A DNA stretch of 64,000 nucleotides from Streptomyces sp. RKAG290 (GCF_023701695.1 NZ_JAJOZC010000001.1:4525894-4589893), one strand, 5' to 3'. Counted from the stretch's first letter, positions 43,487-53,082 are shown. The notes: generated by a model not told the origin, from the letters alone. Numbers and translations: made by a program.

Positions 43487-43870
43487 GGGGATGATCGGTT
43501 TCGACAGCGGATGTCGAAGCAGGGGAAGCGAGTCGAGGAAGCGGCAATGATCTCGTTAACCATATGTCGCAAACAATAATCGCCAATTCCAAGCGCGATT
43601 CCTCCGCCTTCGCCCTCGCTGCCTAATTAGCAGCTAGCGAAGACTCTGCGGAGTGTCAGCCCGGGGGTGATCCCGACCCGGATCCTGGCATCACTAAGGG
43701 ATCTAAACTTCTGAGCCCGGTCACGGGGCCCTGAAGGAAATCTAACAGTGACTGGGCCTGTCGGAGGCTTGTTCGTGTGACCTCCGGGGCCGAGAAAAGC
43801 GCAGCGAACTGCACTCGGAGAAGCCCTGGTTCCGCACCGTTGGACGCGGGTTCGATTCCCGCCATCTCCA
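43487..43870 (+). ncRNA. ssrA: transfer-messenger RNA
   Basis: One-piece tmRNA of about 384 nt. The acceptor stem pairs GGGGATG (43487-43493) with CATCTCC (43863-43869), followed by discriminator A43870. The next bases are CAA, so CCA is added after transcription. The T-arm GGTTCGATTCC-type sequence lies near 43850. The tag frame 43582-43623 encodes ANSKRDSSAFALAA with a TAA stop (43624-43626) and a second TAG right after. It rescues stalled ribosomes and marks incomplete proteins for proteolysis through the ALAA end. Confidence 0.97.
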
Positions 43871-43883
43871 CAATTCCCATGTG

Positions 43884-43926
43884 AACGAGGACCCCGCTGC
43901 CACCGGCAGCGGGGTCCTCGTTTTTG
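43884..43926 (+). terminator. intrinsic terminator of ssrA
   Basis: AACGAGGACCCCGCTGCC pairs with GGCAGCGGGGTCCTCGTT around ACC (18 pairs) and runs into a T-tract TTTTTGG, one of two T-rich terminators in the window. From here to 44208 no gene is seen; TACATT near 44107 is a possible -10 for the mat operon. Confidence 0.95.
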
Positions 43927-44208
43927 GCTGCCCCGAGGGCCGGCCGGGCAGACCGGCGCGCGGGAGCGCGCGCCGGGGGCGTGCGGAGGAGTGCCGCACT
44001 TCAGGTGCGGAGCGGCTCCGTCCAGTGCCCGCACGGCAATTCGAAACAGTTGTATCTCTCATGATGAACAACACCCGACTGCGGGGCCGGAGCGTCCTCG
44101 GCGTGCGCTACATTCATCGTCCGGGTGCACTGTGGTAGGGGGCGCGTGGACAGGGTGGGGCCCGGTCCGGCGGCATATAACCGGTCAGTTGCGCGCACCC
44201 GATCTTGA

Positions 44209-44907
44209 GTGGGGGAAGTGCGTACAACAGTGGAAACTTGGCGTGAAGGTGCCCGTGCGGGGCACACACACGAGCCGAACGAAGTGACCATCCAACTCGA
44301 CGGACTGGGACGGCAGCTCTCCGAGCTGTCCCCGGAACCCGGCGCTCCGGATGGCTCCGACGGCCCCGTATTCGTCGACGAGAGCGGTCGGCGCAGCAAG
44401 ACACTCCGACGGCTTGGCTGGGTGCTGGCCGCGATCTGCGTCTGTTACGCGGTGACGCTGGTCGTCGCCGTCCTCGGCGGGAACTCCAGCGCGCCGTTCC
44501 TGCCGCTCTCCGGTCAGGAGGAGCACAAGAAGGCGGACGAGGTGCAGGTGCCGCCCGCACCCGGACAGAGCGCGGGCGCCCTGGTGTCGCCCGGTGCGAC
44601 GCCCAGCTCCTCGCCCTCCGTCCCGGTGACCGGAGGCAGCGCGGCGGTGCAGCCGGGCAGCCCGGTCTCCGACCGCTCCTCGTCGCCCGGCGCCGGCTCC
44701 TCGGCATCGGCTCCCGTCGTGCCGCCCAAGGGCCACACCGAGCCGGCCGGCGGCACCGGTGGCACCGCTCCGACCGCGGAGACCTCGGTCTCCGCACCGC
44801 CCGCCGGGCCAGGGACGCCTCCCGTCGATCCGGAGACCCCGCCGCCGGCCACCTCGACCCCGCCGGTCGAACCCTCGGAACCTCCTGTGCAAGAAGGCGC
44901 CAACTAA
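44209..44907 (+). CDS. matA: MatA-like single-pass membrane protein
   Basis: About 232 aa. The start is uncertain: GTG codons at 44209, 44218 and 44230 are all possible, with GGGGGAA lying before the last. Residues about 20-65 are cytoplasmic (EPNEVTIQLDG, DESGRRSKTLRRLG), then one helix (WVLAAICVCYAVTLVVAVL), then a long Pro/Ser/Thr-rich outer region. It directly precedes the polysaccharide synthase gene (stop TAA, next ATG with no gap). From memory, matA in the same position of S. lividans is needed for hyphal aggregation. A scaffold or export role is inferred. Confidence 0.8.
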   Translation: MGEVRTTVETWREGARAGHTHEPNEVTIQLDGLGRQLSELSPEPGAPDGSDGPVFVDESGRRSKTLRRLGWVLAAICVCYAVTLVVAVLGGNSSAPFLPLSGQEEHKKADEVQVPPAPGQSAGALVSPGATPSSSPSVPVTGGSAAVQPGSPVSDRSSSPGAGSSASAPVVPPKGHTEPAGGTGGTAPTAETSVSAPPAGPGTPPVDPETPPPATSTPPVEPSEPPVQEGAN

Positions 44908-47103
44908 ATGACCATCCCCGTCGTACGGGGCAGGCACAACCGCAAGAAGCAGACCCGGCGGCGCAGGCTCCCCATGCGCTATCTGCTGCCGTTCCTGCTC
45001 CTCGTCGCCCTGCTCGCCATGCTGATGCTGCGCGGCTACGTGCACAGCGAAATCCTCGCCGACCACCGGATCCAGCCACCGGCGGCCACCGACCGGGTGC
45101 CCGAGCAGGTCCTCGACGGCGGGCCGGTCATCGACGCCCGCAGCACGACCGAGCCCGCCAAGACCCTGCGCATCCCCGACCACCGCATCGTGCTGACCTT
45201 CGACGACGGCCCGGACCCGGAGTGGACCCCACGAGTGCTCGACCGGCTCAAGGAGTACCACGCGCACGCCGTCTTCTTCGTCACCGGCACCATGGCCTCG
45301 CGCTACCCCGACCTGGTGGAGCGCATGGTCAAGGAGGGGCACGAGGTCGGGCTGCACACCTTCAACCACCCCGACCTCTCCTACCAGTCCAACAGCCGCA
45401 TCGACTGGGAGCTCTCGCAGAACCAGCTGGTGCTGGCGGGGGCGGCCGGAATCCGTACCTCGCTGTTCCGGCCGCCGTACTCCTCGTTCGCCGACGCGAT
45501 GGACGACAAGTCCTGGCCGGTCACCCAGTACATCGGCAGCCGCGGCTACCTCACCGTCGTCAACAACACCGACAGCGAGGACTGGAAGCGTCCGGGGGTC
45601 GGCGTCATCTCCAGGAACGCCACCCCGAAGAACGGCAAGGGCGCCGTCGTCCTGATGCACGACTCGGGCGGCGACCGGTCCCAGACCGTGGCCGCGCTCG
45701 GCCACTTCCTGCCCAGGATGCAGGCCAAGGGGTACGAGTTCACCAACCTCACCGACGCACTCGGCGCCCCCAGCGCGCACACCCCGGTCTCCGGGGTCGC
45801 GCTCTGGAAGGGCAAGGCGTTCGTCTACGCCGTCGACGTCTCGGAGCACATCACCGATGTGATGGTGGTGGGTCTCGCCGTCATCGGGGTGCTGGTCCTG
45901 ACCCGCTTCGGGCTGATGCTGCTGCTGTCCTTCGTGCACGCGCGCCGGGTCCGCAGACGCGACTTCAGCTGGGGCGAGCCCGTCACCCGGCCGGTGACCG
46001 TCCTGGTGCCGGCGTACAACGAACGCGAATGCATCGCCAACACGGTGCGTTCCCTGGTGGCCAGTGACTACCCGGTCGAGGTCATCGTCATCGACGACGG
46101 CTCCACGGACGGCACCGCGGACATCGTCGAGGCGATGTGGCTGCCGAACGTGCGGGTGGTGCGCCAGCGCAACGCGGGAAAGCCCGCCGCCCTCAACAAC
46201 GGCATCGCGCACGCCCGCCACGACATCATCGTGATGATGGACGGCGACACGGTCTTCGAGCCGGCCACCGTCCGCGAGCTCGTGCAGCCCTTCGCCGACC
46301 CGCGGGTCGGGGCGGTGGCCGGAAACGCCAAGGTCGGCAACCGGGACTCGCTGATCGGCGCCTGGCAGCACATCGAGTACGTGATGGGCTTCAACCTCGA
46401 CCGCCGGATGTACGACCTGCTGCGCTGCATGCCCACCATCCCCGGCGCGGTCGGGGCGTTCCGCCGCGACGCACTGGACCGGATCGGCGGCATGAGCGAG
46501 GACACCCTCGCCGAGGACACCGACGTCACCATGGCACTGCACCGGGACGGCTGGCGCGTCGTGTACGCGGAGAACGCCCGGGCGTGGACCGAGGCGCCGG
46601 AGTCCGTGCAGCAGCTGTGGTCGCAGCGCTACCGGTGGTCGTACGGCACGATGCAGGCCATCTGGAAGCACCGCCGCGCGGTGGTCGAACGCGGGCCGTC
46701 CGGCCGCTTCGGACGGGTCGGACTGCCCTTCGTCGCCCTGTTCATGGTCGTCGCCCCGCTGCTCGCGCCGCTCATCGACGTCTTCCTGCTGTACGGACTC
46801 GTCTTCGGCCCCACCCAGCAGACGGTGCTCGCCTGGCTCGGCGTCCTCGCGGTGCAGGCCGTCTGCGCCGCGTACGCCTTCCGGCTCGACCGGGAGCGCA
46901 TGACGCACCTGATCTCGCTGCCCCTCCAGCAGATCCTCTACCGGCAGCTCATGTACGTGGTGCTGCTCCAGTCCTGGATCACCGCTCTCACCGGCGGCAG
47001 GCTGCGCTGGCAGAAGCTGCGCCGCACCGGCGTCGTGGAGGCGCCCGGCTCGATGCCCAGCCAGCGGCGCGGCAGCAGCAACGACCGGAGGCCCGTCGCA
47101 TGA
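44908..47103 (+). CDS. matB: polysaccharide deacetylase / family-2 glycosyltransferase fusion
   Basis: 731-aa membrane protein. A first helix (YLLPFLLLVALLAMLMLRG) is followed by an outer NodB-type deacetylase domain (about 90-290) with LTFDDGPDPEW and HTFNHPD metal motifs. After further helices comes a processive GT2 domain (VLVPAYNE, DDGSTDGT, DGDT, EDTDVT, QRYRW). It should polymerise N-acetylglucosamine across the membrane and partly deacetylate it. The order and neighbours match MatB of Streptomyces, which makes the extracellular glycan that glues pellets together. Confidence 0.93.
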   Translation: MTIPVVRGRHNRKKQTRRRRLPMRYLLPFLLLVALLAMLMLRGYVHSEILADHRIQPPAATDRVPEQVLDGGPVIDARSTTEPAKTLRIPDHRIVLTFDDGPDPEWTPRVLDRLKEYHAHAVFFVTGTMASRYPDLVERMVKEGHEVGLHTFNHPDLSYQSNSRIDWELSQNQLVLAGAAGIRTSLFRPPYSSFADAMDDKSWPVTQYIGSRGYLTVVNNTDSEDWKRPGVGVISRNATPKNGKGAVVLMHDSGGDRSQTVAALGHFLPRMQAKGYEFTNLTDALGAPSAHTPVSGVALWKGKAFVYAVDVSEHITDVMVVGLAVIGVLVLTRFGLMLLLSFVHARRVRRRDFSWGEPVTRPVTVLVPAYNERECIANTVRSLVASDYPVEVIVIDDGSTDGTADIVEAMWLPNVRVVRQRNAGKPAALNNGIAHARHDIIVMMDGDTVFEPATVRELVQPFADPRVGAVAGNAKVGNRDSLIGAWQHIEYVMGFNLDRRMYDLLRCMPTIPGAVGAFRRDALDRIGGMSEDTLAEDTDVTMALHRDGWRVVYAENARAWTEAPESVQQLWSQRYRWSYGTMQAIWKHRRAVVERGPSGRFGRVGLPFVALFMVVAPLLAPLIDVFLLYGLVFGPTQQTVLAWLGVLAVQAVCAAYAFRLDRERMTHLISLPLQQILYRQLMYVVLLQSWITALTGGRLRWQKLRRTGVVEAPGSMPSQRRGSSNDRRPVA

Positions 47104-48440
47104 CCTACCCGAGCCATCCCTCGGCGTACCCGCAGCAGCCGCCCCGGGAGCCGCACACGGTGCCGTTCCCGGTCCAGGGCCCGCCTGCGCCGGCCCCGCC
47201 CGCCGGGGCGGCCCCGGCCGTCCCCGCCGGGGCGAAGGCGCCGGCAGCCGCCGAAGTGAAGGCGGGCGGCCGGGACCGCTACCTCGACCTGCTGCGGGCC
47301 GTCGCGCTGGTCCGCGTCGTCGTCTTCCACCTGTTCGGCTGGGCCTGGCTGACCATCCTGTTCCCGTCCATGGGCGTGATGTTCGCCCTGGCCGGCTCCC
47401 TGATGGCCCGGTCGCTGGCCCGGCCCGCCTGGAGCGTCATCCGGGGCCGGCTGCGCAGACTGCTGCCCCCTATGTGGGTGTTCGGCGCGCTCGTCGTACC
47501 GATGATGTTCGTGATGGGCCTGAAGCCGGTGCGGGAGGAGGGGATCTGGTGGTTCCTCAAGCTGGGCTGCTACCTCCTGCCGGTCGGCTCACCCCCGTTC
47601 CCCTGGGAGAACGGCTCCGCCGGCGGGTTCCTGGAGCAGTCGTGGGCCGAGCAGGCAGTGGGGCCGCTCTGGTACATCCGCGCCTATCTGTGGTTCGTGC
47701 TGGCCTCCCCGCTGCTGCTGAAGGCGTTCCGCAGACTGCCGTGGGCGACGCTGCTCGCCCCGATCGGCCTCACCGCCGTCATCGGCACCGACCTGGTGCC
47801 GGTCCCCGGCGCCACGGGTGAGGCACTCGTCGACTTCGCCGTGTTCGGCTCCTGCTGGATCCTCGGCTTCGCCCACAACGACGGTCTGCTCCGCACGATC
47901 CCGCGCTACATCTCGGTCTCCACAGCCGCGATGATCATGGCCTTCGGTCTGTGGTGGGCCTCCGGGCACCTCACCGAGGAGGGCTGGAACCTCGACGAGA
48001 TCCCGCTCGCCCAGGCCTGCTGGTCGCTCGGCTTCTGCGCGATCCTGCTCCAGTACGCCCCCTCGTGGCAGCAGCTGCCGGGGCGGCTGGCCGGCTGGGA
48101 CAGTCCGATCACCCTGGCCAACAACCGGGCAGTGACGATCTACCTCTGGCACAACATGCTGCTCATGGCGGCGATGCCGATGATCGACCAGCTGTGGAAC
48201 GTCCCCTGGGTCGGCGACCACCTCGGTACGTACATCGAGGCGTCGTACAACGTGCTCGTGCTGATCCTGATATGGCCCCTGCTGGGGGTGGTGATCGTCG
48301 CGGTCGGCTGGGTCGAGGACGTCGCCGCCAGACGCAGGCCGCGCCTCTGGCCCAACGGCGCGCCGAAGCGGACCGGCAGGCGGTCCGCCGCTCCCGGCGC
48401 ACCGCGGCCCACGGCCGGCGCGGGACCGCACCGGCGGTGA
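47100..48440 (+). CDS. membrane acyltransferase (acyltransferase 3 family)
   Basis: 446 aa, ATG overlapping the matB stop (ATGA). After a Pro/Ala-rich cytoplasmic stretch, YLDLLRAVALVRVVVFHLFGW contains the catalytic-site arginine and histidine of acyltransferase 3 proteins. About ten membrane helices follow, and RGRLRRLLPPMWVFGALVVP matches the second conserved motif. It probably adds acyl (acetyl or succinyl) groups to the MatB polysaccharide. It ends the mat operon. Confidence 0.88.
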   Translation: MTYPSHPSAYPQQPPREPHTVPFPVQGPPAPAPPAGAAPAVPAGAKAPAAAEVKAGGRDRYLDLLRAVALVRVVVFHLFGWAWLTILFPSMGVMFALAGSLMARSLARPAWSVIRGRLRRLLPPMWVFGALVVPMMFVMGLKPVREEGIWWFLKLGCYLLPVGSPPFPWENGSAGGFLEQSWAEQAVGPLWYIRAYLWFVLASPLLLKAFRRLPWATLLAPIGLTAVIGTDLVPVPGATGEALVDFAVFGSCWILGFAHNDGLLRTIPRYISVSTAAMIMAFGLWWASGHLTEEGWNLDEIPLAQACWSLGFCAILLQYAPSWQQLPGRLAGWDSPITLANNRAVTIYLWHNMLLMAAMPMIDQLWNVPWVGDHLGTYIEASYNVLVLILIWPLLGVVIVAVGWVEDVAARRRPRLWPNGAPKRTGRRSAAPGAPRPTAGAGPHRR

Positions 48441-48567
48441 CCGCCCTCACCGGGCCGCCCCCGGCCCGGTGAGAGCAAGGTTGCGCACAGGTCACCTCAC
48501 AGCACCACACCGAAACGCGCGCTCCCTATCGTCGGGAACAACACCCGACCACCCGTGGAGGCGCATG

Positions 48568-49899
48568 ATGGCTGGCCGTTGGATCGAACAGTGGGAGCCG
48601 GAGGACGAGACCTTCTGGCGCGAGACGGGCGAGCGGATCGCCCGCCGGAATCTCTGGTTCTCCGTCCTCTCCGAGCACATCGGCTTCTCGATCTGGTCCC
48701 TGTGGTCGGTGATGGTCCTGTTCATGGGACCCGAATACGGGGTGGACCCGGCAGGGAAGTTCTTCCTGATCTCCACGGCGACCCTGGTCGGCGCGATCGT
48801 GCGGGTGCCGTACACCTTCGCCGTCGCCCGGTTCGGCGGCCGGAACTGGACGGTGTTCAGCGCACTCACCCTGCTGCTCCCGACCGTCGCCGCCTTCGTG
48901 GTGATGGAGCCGGGGACCTCGTACACCACCTTCATGGTCGTGGCCGCGCTGACCGGCATCGGCGGTGGCAACTTCGCCTCCTCGATGACCAACATCAACG
49001 CCTTCTTCCCGCTGCGCAAGAAGGGCTGGGCGCTGGGGCTCAACGCGGGCGGCGGCAACATCGGGGTGCCCGTCGTGCAGCTCGCCGGGCTGCTGGTCAT
49101 CGGGACGGCGGGTGCCATGCACCCGCGGATCGTGCTCGGTGCCTATGTGCCGCTGATCATCGTCGCCGCGCTGTGCGCCGCGTACTTCATGGACAACCTG
49201 GCCCCCGTGCAGAACGACACCGGGGCCGCCAGGGACGCCGTGCGCGACCCGCACACCTGGATCATGGCCGTGCTCTACGTCGGCACCTTCGGGTCCTTCA
49301 TCGGCTACAGCTTCGCCTTCGGGCTGGTCCTGCAGACCCAGTTCGGCCGGACCCCGCTGCAGGCCGCCTCGCTCACCTTCATCGGCCCCCTGCTGGGCTC
49401 GCTGATCCGGCCCGCGGGCGGCTGGCTGGCCGACCGCTACGGCGGCGCCCGCATCACGATGGCGAACTTCGCCGCGATGGCCGTCGCCACCGGCGTCGTC
49501 GTGTACGCCTCCGGCATCGAGTCGCTCACCGTGTTCCTGATCGGCTTCACGGCCCTGTTCGTGCTCACCGGTCTCGGCAACGGATCGACGTACAAGATGA
49601 TCCCTGGCATCTTCCACGCCAAGGCGGTCGCGCAGGGGCTGCGCGGCGAGGAGGCGGCGGCCCAGGGGCGCCGGCTGTCCGGGGCGGCCATGGGACTCAT
49701 CGGTGCGGTCGGGGCGCTCGGCGGGCTCGGCATCAACCTCGCCTTCCGGCAGTCCTTCCAGACCTCGGGCGCCGGAACGGCGGCGTTCTGGTCCTTCCTC
49801 GTCTTCTACGGAGTGTGCTTCGCGATCACCTGGGCGGTATACCTTCGCCGTGCCGTTCCGGTCCCGGCGAAGCCCCAGCTCAGCTATGCCGAGGTGTGA
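48568..49899 (+). CDS. narK: nitrate/nitrite MFS transporter
   Basis: 443-aa MFS protein of the NNP family. The second ATG (48568) has GGAGG six bases before it; ATG 48565 is too close. The family signature is split as GIGGGNFASSMTNINAFFP and GNGSTYKMIPGIF, the two nitrate-signature helices, with nearby arginines. The long N-terminal WEPEDETFWRETGERIARRNL is typical of actinobacterial NarK2-like proteins. It is followed by a nnaR-type regulator gene, as in S. coelicolor. Confidence 0.92.
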   Translation: MAGRWIEQWEPEDETFWRETGERIARRNLWFSVLSEHIGFSIWSLWSVMVLFMGPEYGVDPAGKFFLISTATLVGAIVRVPYTFAVARFGGRNWTVFSALTLLLPTVAAFVVMEPGTSYTTFMVVAALTGIGGGNFASSMTNINAFFPLRKKGWALGLNAGGGNIGVPVVQLAGLLVIGTAGAMHPRIVLGAYVPLIIVAALCAAYFMDNLAPVQNDTGAARDAVRDPHTWIMAVLYVGTFGSFIGYSFAFGLVLQTQFGRTPLQAASLTFIGPLLGSLIRPAGGWLADRYGGARITMANFAAMAVATGVVVYASGIESLTVFLIGFTALFVLTGLGNGSTYKMIPGIFHAKAVAQGLRGEEAAAQGRRLSGAAMGLIGAVGALGGLGINLAFRQSFQTSGAGTAAFWSFLVFYGVCFAITWAVYLRRAVPVPAKPQLSYAEV

Positions 49900-49992
49900 T
49901 GATGACCTGGGATCTCTCATTTTGATCAAGCCGGATCCGAACGAAAGACCCTCGCGGTGTCGGGTGACGTAACGGGCGGGAAATATGGGTGA

Positions 49993-50026
49993 ACCGAGCC
50001 TGTCACGCATCGTTGGCAGGCTCGGT
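49993..50026 (+). terminator. hairpin between narK and nnaR
   Basis: ACCGAGCCTG and CAGGCTCGGT pair perfectly over 10 bp around a 14-base loop. It either ends narK or sits in the nnaR leader as an attenuator. Just upstream (49924-49955) are GATCAAGCC and GAACGAAAGACCC, pieces also present in the 53.7-kb repeats. Confidence 0.55.
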
Positions 50027-50072
50027 CCTCCGCACCATTGAGCAGCAGCGGGACGAGAGCCGGGTAGACCAT

Positions 50073-51215
50073 ATGCACGACGACGAACAGCACGGGCCCC
50101 TCGCGGGCTTCACGGTCGGCGTCACCGCCGCGCGCCGGGCGGACGAGCTCGGCACGCTGCTGCGGCGCCGGGGCGCCGCCGTGGTGCACGCCCCCGCCCT
50201 GCGGATCGTGCCGCTCGCCGACGACAGCGAACTGCTCGCCGCCACCAAGGAACTCATCGACAGCGTGCCCGACGTGGTCCTCGCCACCACCGCGATCGGC
50301 TTCCGGGGCTGGATCGAGGCCGCCGACGGCTGGGGCATAGGGGACCAGCTGCTGGACCGGCTGCGCGGCGTCGAGCTGCTGGCCCGCGGCCCCAAGGTCA
50401 AGGGCGCCGTCCGCGCCGCCGGCCTGACCGAGGCGTGGTCTCCCGCATCCGAGTCCATGGCGGAGGTGCTGGAACGGCTCCTGGAGGAGGGCGTCGAGGG
50501 CCGTCGCATCGCCCTCCAGCTGCACGGCGAACCCCTGCCCGGCTTCGTGGAGTCGCTGCGGGCGGCCGGCGCCGAGGTCATCGGCGTCCCGGTCTACCGC
50601 TGGATGCCGCCCGAGGACATCGCCCCGCTGGACCGGCTCCTCGACCTCACCGTCGCCCGCGGCCTGGACGCGCTCACCTTCACCAGCGCCCCGGCGGCGG
50701 CCTCGCTGCTGGGCCGGGCCGACGAGCGCGGCCTGCTTCCCGAACTCCTGAACGCCCTGCAGGGGGACGTCGTCTCGGCCTGCGTCGGCCCGGTCACCGC
50801 ACTGCCGTTGCAGGCCCGCGGCATCGACACCGTCCAGCCGGAGCGCTTCCGGCTCGGCCCGCTCGTCCAGCTGCTCTGCCGCGAACTGCCCTCGGGGGCA
50901 CGCACGTTGCCCATCGCCGGACACCGGGTCGAGATCCGTGGCCACGCCGTCCTGGTGGACGAGGAGCTGCGCCCGGTGCCGCCGGCCGGCATGGCCCTGC
51001 TGCACACCCTGGCCCGCAGGCCGGGCTGGGTGGTGGCCCGCGCCGACCTGCTGCGGGCGCTGCCCGGCAGCGGCACGGACGAGCACGCGGTGGAGACGGC
51101 CATGGCGCGGCTGCGTACCGCGCTCGGGGTGCCCCGGCTCATCCAGACCGTCGTCAAGCGCGGCTACCGGCTGGCCCTGGACCCGGCGTCGGACGCCAAG
51201 TACGCCGACTCCTGA
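50073..51215 (+). CDS. nnaR: HemD-like / winged-helix nitrogen regulator
   Basis: 380 aa. Residues about 10-260 have the uroporphyrinogen-III synthase fold (GFTVGVTAARRADELGTLL, LTFTSAPAAASLL, ACVGPVTALPL). Residues about 285-370 are an OmpR/PhoB-type DNA-binding winged helix (RPVPPAGMALLHTLARRPG, VVARADLLRALP, VETAMARLRTALG, TVVKRGYRLAL). In S. coelicolor this fusion, NnaR, helps GlnR to activate nitrate and nitrite genes, and its place after narK supports that here. Whether the synthase half is active is unknown. The 3' end overlaps the convergent gene by 52 bases. Confidence 0.88.
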   Translation: MHDDEQHGPLAGFTVGVTAARRADELGTLLRRRGAAVVHAPALRIVPLADDSELLAATKELIDSVPDVVLATTAIGFRGWIEAADGWGIGDQLLDRLRGVELLARGPKVKGAVRAAGLTEAWSPASESMAEVLERLLEEGVEGRRIALQLHGEPLPGFVESLRAAGAEVIGVPVYRWMPPEDIAPLDRLLDLTVARGLDALTFTSAPAAASLLGRADERGLLPELLNALQGDVVSACVGPVTALPLQARGIDTVQPERFRLGPLVQLLCRELPSGARTLPIAGHRVEIRGHAVLVDEELRPVPPAGMALLHTLARRPGWVVARADLLRALPGSGTDEHAVETAMARLRTALGVPRLIQTVVKRGYRLALDPASDAKYADS

Positions 51216-51733
51216 GGCAGCTGTCGCCGCGTCAGGAAGGACGCCCGCAGGAGGAGGGCGAGCGCGGCGGTGCACAGGGCAGCCCGTACGGCGTTCCAGA
51301 CGACCCACGCGTCCTCGAAGCGGTCCCGCACGGCGGCCGGGTCGGCGATGTGCGCCGGGTCCCCGGCGTCCGCCAGGCCGTGGTTGAGCGGGACGTTGAC
51401 GCCCGAGGTGAGCAGGAAGGCCACGGCGTACACCACGAGCGCGGCGAGGACCCACCGGCGCGGGCCGGGGGAGCGGCGCTGCTGCCACGCGGCGAGCGCG
51501 GTGAGGATCAGCGCGCCGAAGAAGCCGGCGAAGAAGACCGGGTTCTCGATGACGTCGTTGATGTTCTGCATGACCTCGATGAAGGTCCGGTCGTCGCTGC
51601 GGCCCAGGGCCGGCATGACCGCACAGGAGAAGACGTAGAACGCGCCCGCGACGAGGCCGGTGGTGACGGCGGCGCCGCCGAGCACGACGTGGGGGAGAGT
51701 GCGGGTCGGCCGCTCGGCCTGGCTGGTTGTCAT
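51164..51733 (-). CDS. DUF1772-family membrane protein
   Basis: 189 aa with four membrane helices (GLVAGAFYVFSCAVMPALG, FFAGFFGALILTALAAW, VLAALVVYAVAFLLTSG and a C-terminal one after FEDAWVVWNAVRAALCTA). The LNHGLADAG and W..WN..R residues are typical of the anthrone-oxygenase/DUF1772 group. No biosynthetic partner is nearby, so the role is unknown. Confidence 0.78.
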   Translation of the reverse strand: MTTSQAERPTRTLPHVVLGGAAVTTGLVAGAFYVFSCAVMPALGRSDDRTFIEVMQNINDVIENPVFFAGFFGALILTALAAWQQRRSPGPRRWVLAALVVYAVAFLLTSGVNVPLNHGLADAGDPAHIADPAAVRDRFEDAWVVWNAVRAALCTAALALLLRASFLTRRQLPQESAYLASDAGSRASR

Positions 51734-51826
51734 GCGTTCCAGTCAAGAGGCGCGGGCGGCCGCACTCCATGGCTCAGGCGCGCAGCTCCATACGCGGGCG
51801 TCCAAGGGGCCGGATACCGTGCGGGG

Positions 51827-52408
51827 ATGACTACCGACATCCACCGGCTCGACGCGGAGGTGCGACTCCGTCCCGTCACCGCCGACGACGCCGCCTCCCT
51901 CGCCGAGTCGATGACCCGCAGCCGTGCGTACATGCAGCCCTGGGAGCCCGAGCGGCCGGACGCGTTCTACACCGAGCAGGGCCAGCGGCAGCGGCTGGCC
52001 GGGCTGCTTGCGGACCGCGCGGCGGGGCGCGTGATGCCCTGGGTGCTGGTGGACGCCGAGGACCGGGCGATCGGCGGGTTCAACCTCAACGCCATCGTGC
52101 TCGGGCCGTTCCGCAGCGCCACGTTCGGCTACTGGGTGGACGTCGCCCATGCGGGCCGCGGGCTGGCCACGGCCGCCGTGCGGCAGATCTGCGCCCTGGC
52201 CCGCGACGAACTGCGGCTGCACCGGCTCGAGGCCGCGACCGTGCTGGACAACACGGCTTCGCAGCGGGTGCTCGCCAAGTGCGGCTTCGAGCAGTTCGGC
52301 GTGGCCCCGCGCTACCTGCACATCAACGGCGAGTGGCGCGACCACCGGCTCTTCCAGCTCATCCTGCACGACGGCCCGGTGACCGGGGAGCCGGCCGCAG
52401 GCACCTGA
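51827..52408 (+). CDS. GNAT acetyltransferase, RimJ/RimL type
   Basis: 193 aa. The fold shows VRLRPVTADDAASL, GYWVDVAHAGRGLATAAVRQI (acetyl-CoA pyrophosphate loop) and LDNTASQRVLAKCGFEQFG, then HINGEWRDHRLFQL, all as in N-terminal or small-molecule acetyltransferases. TACCGT (51815-51820) ends six bases before the ATG, so the mRNA may be leaderless. The substrate is unknown. Confidence 0.88.
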   Translation: MTTDIHRLDAEVRLRPVTADDAASLAESMTRSRAYMQPWEPERPDAFYTEQGQRQRLAGLLADRAAGRVMPWVLVDAEDRAIGGFNLNAIVLGPFRSATFGYWVDVAHAGRGLATAAVRQICALARDELRLHRLEAATVLDNTASQRVLAKCGFEQFGVAPRYLHINGEWRDHRLFQLILHDGPVTGEPAAGT

Positions 52409-52420
52409 CGGAGCCGGGGG

Positions 52421-52972
52421 TCACCGGCCGCCGGCCGCCCGGCGCTCGTGGCGGTGCCCGGCCAGCGGCCACGGCGGGTGCGGGGGCAGCACCTCCGCGA
52501 AGCGGTAGCCGGCCTTCCCCGCCACCCGGCACGACGCCTCGTTGTCCACCTGGTGCAGCAGATCCAGCCGCACGAGCCCGTCCCCGGCGAAGGACGCGAA
52601 CGCCCAGCCGGTGAGCGCTCCGAGGGCCTGCGGGGCGATCCCGCGGCCGCGGGCCGGCGCCGCCGTCCAGTAGCCCACCTCGGCCGAACCGGACCCGGGG
52701 CCGGGGAAGTGCAGGGCGACGTGTCCGACGGGCCCGTCCCCGAGCGCCGTGTCCACCACGGCGAAGCCGTAGCGCAGCCCGGACTCCCGGCCCTCCTCCT
52801 GCGCCCGCAGCCAGCGTGCTGCCGCCTCCTCGTCCGCCACCGGGGCGCGGGAGCCCGCCTGGACGGCAGGGTCGCGATACGCGTCCAGCAGGGCCGCGAG
52901 GTCGCCCGGCAGCCAGGGACGGAGCAGCAGGGAGCCGTCGCGGATGCGGGCGGTGCGCAGGTGGGCGTTCAT
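52421..52972 (-). CDS. GNAT acetyltransferase
   Basis: 183 aa, convergent with the preceding acetyltransferase gene (12 bases between stops). LLLRPWLPGDLAALL, GYWTAAPARGRGIAPQAL for acetyl-CoA, and VDNEASCRVAGKAGYRF identify the family. It is not a close copy of its neighbour. The substrate is unknown. Confidence 0.87.
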   Translation of the reverse strand: MNAHLRTARIRDGSLLLRPWLPGDLAALLDAYRDPAVQAGSRAPVADEEAAARWLRAQEEGRESGLRYGFAVVDTALGDGPVGHVALHFPGPGSGSAEVGYWTAAPARGRGIAPQALGALTGWAFASFAGDGLVRLDLLHQVDNEASCRVAGKAGYRFAEVLPPHPPWPLAGHRHERRAAGGR

Positions 52973-53082
52973 CCGGACATCGTAGGAGGGGAGTTGTCGC
53001 GGCCCGGCCGGCGGCAGGGGTTACGGGCGGGGCCCTCGAGGGGCACTCTGGTGTCGACGTCGGCCGGACCCGAGGCGGTGAC

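Noticed and set aside
43871..44208. Prophage or integrative element attached at the tmRNA 3' end
   Set aside because: No integrase, no repeat of the ssrA 3' end downstream, and the next genes are the conserved mat operon.
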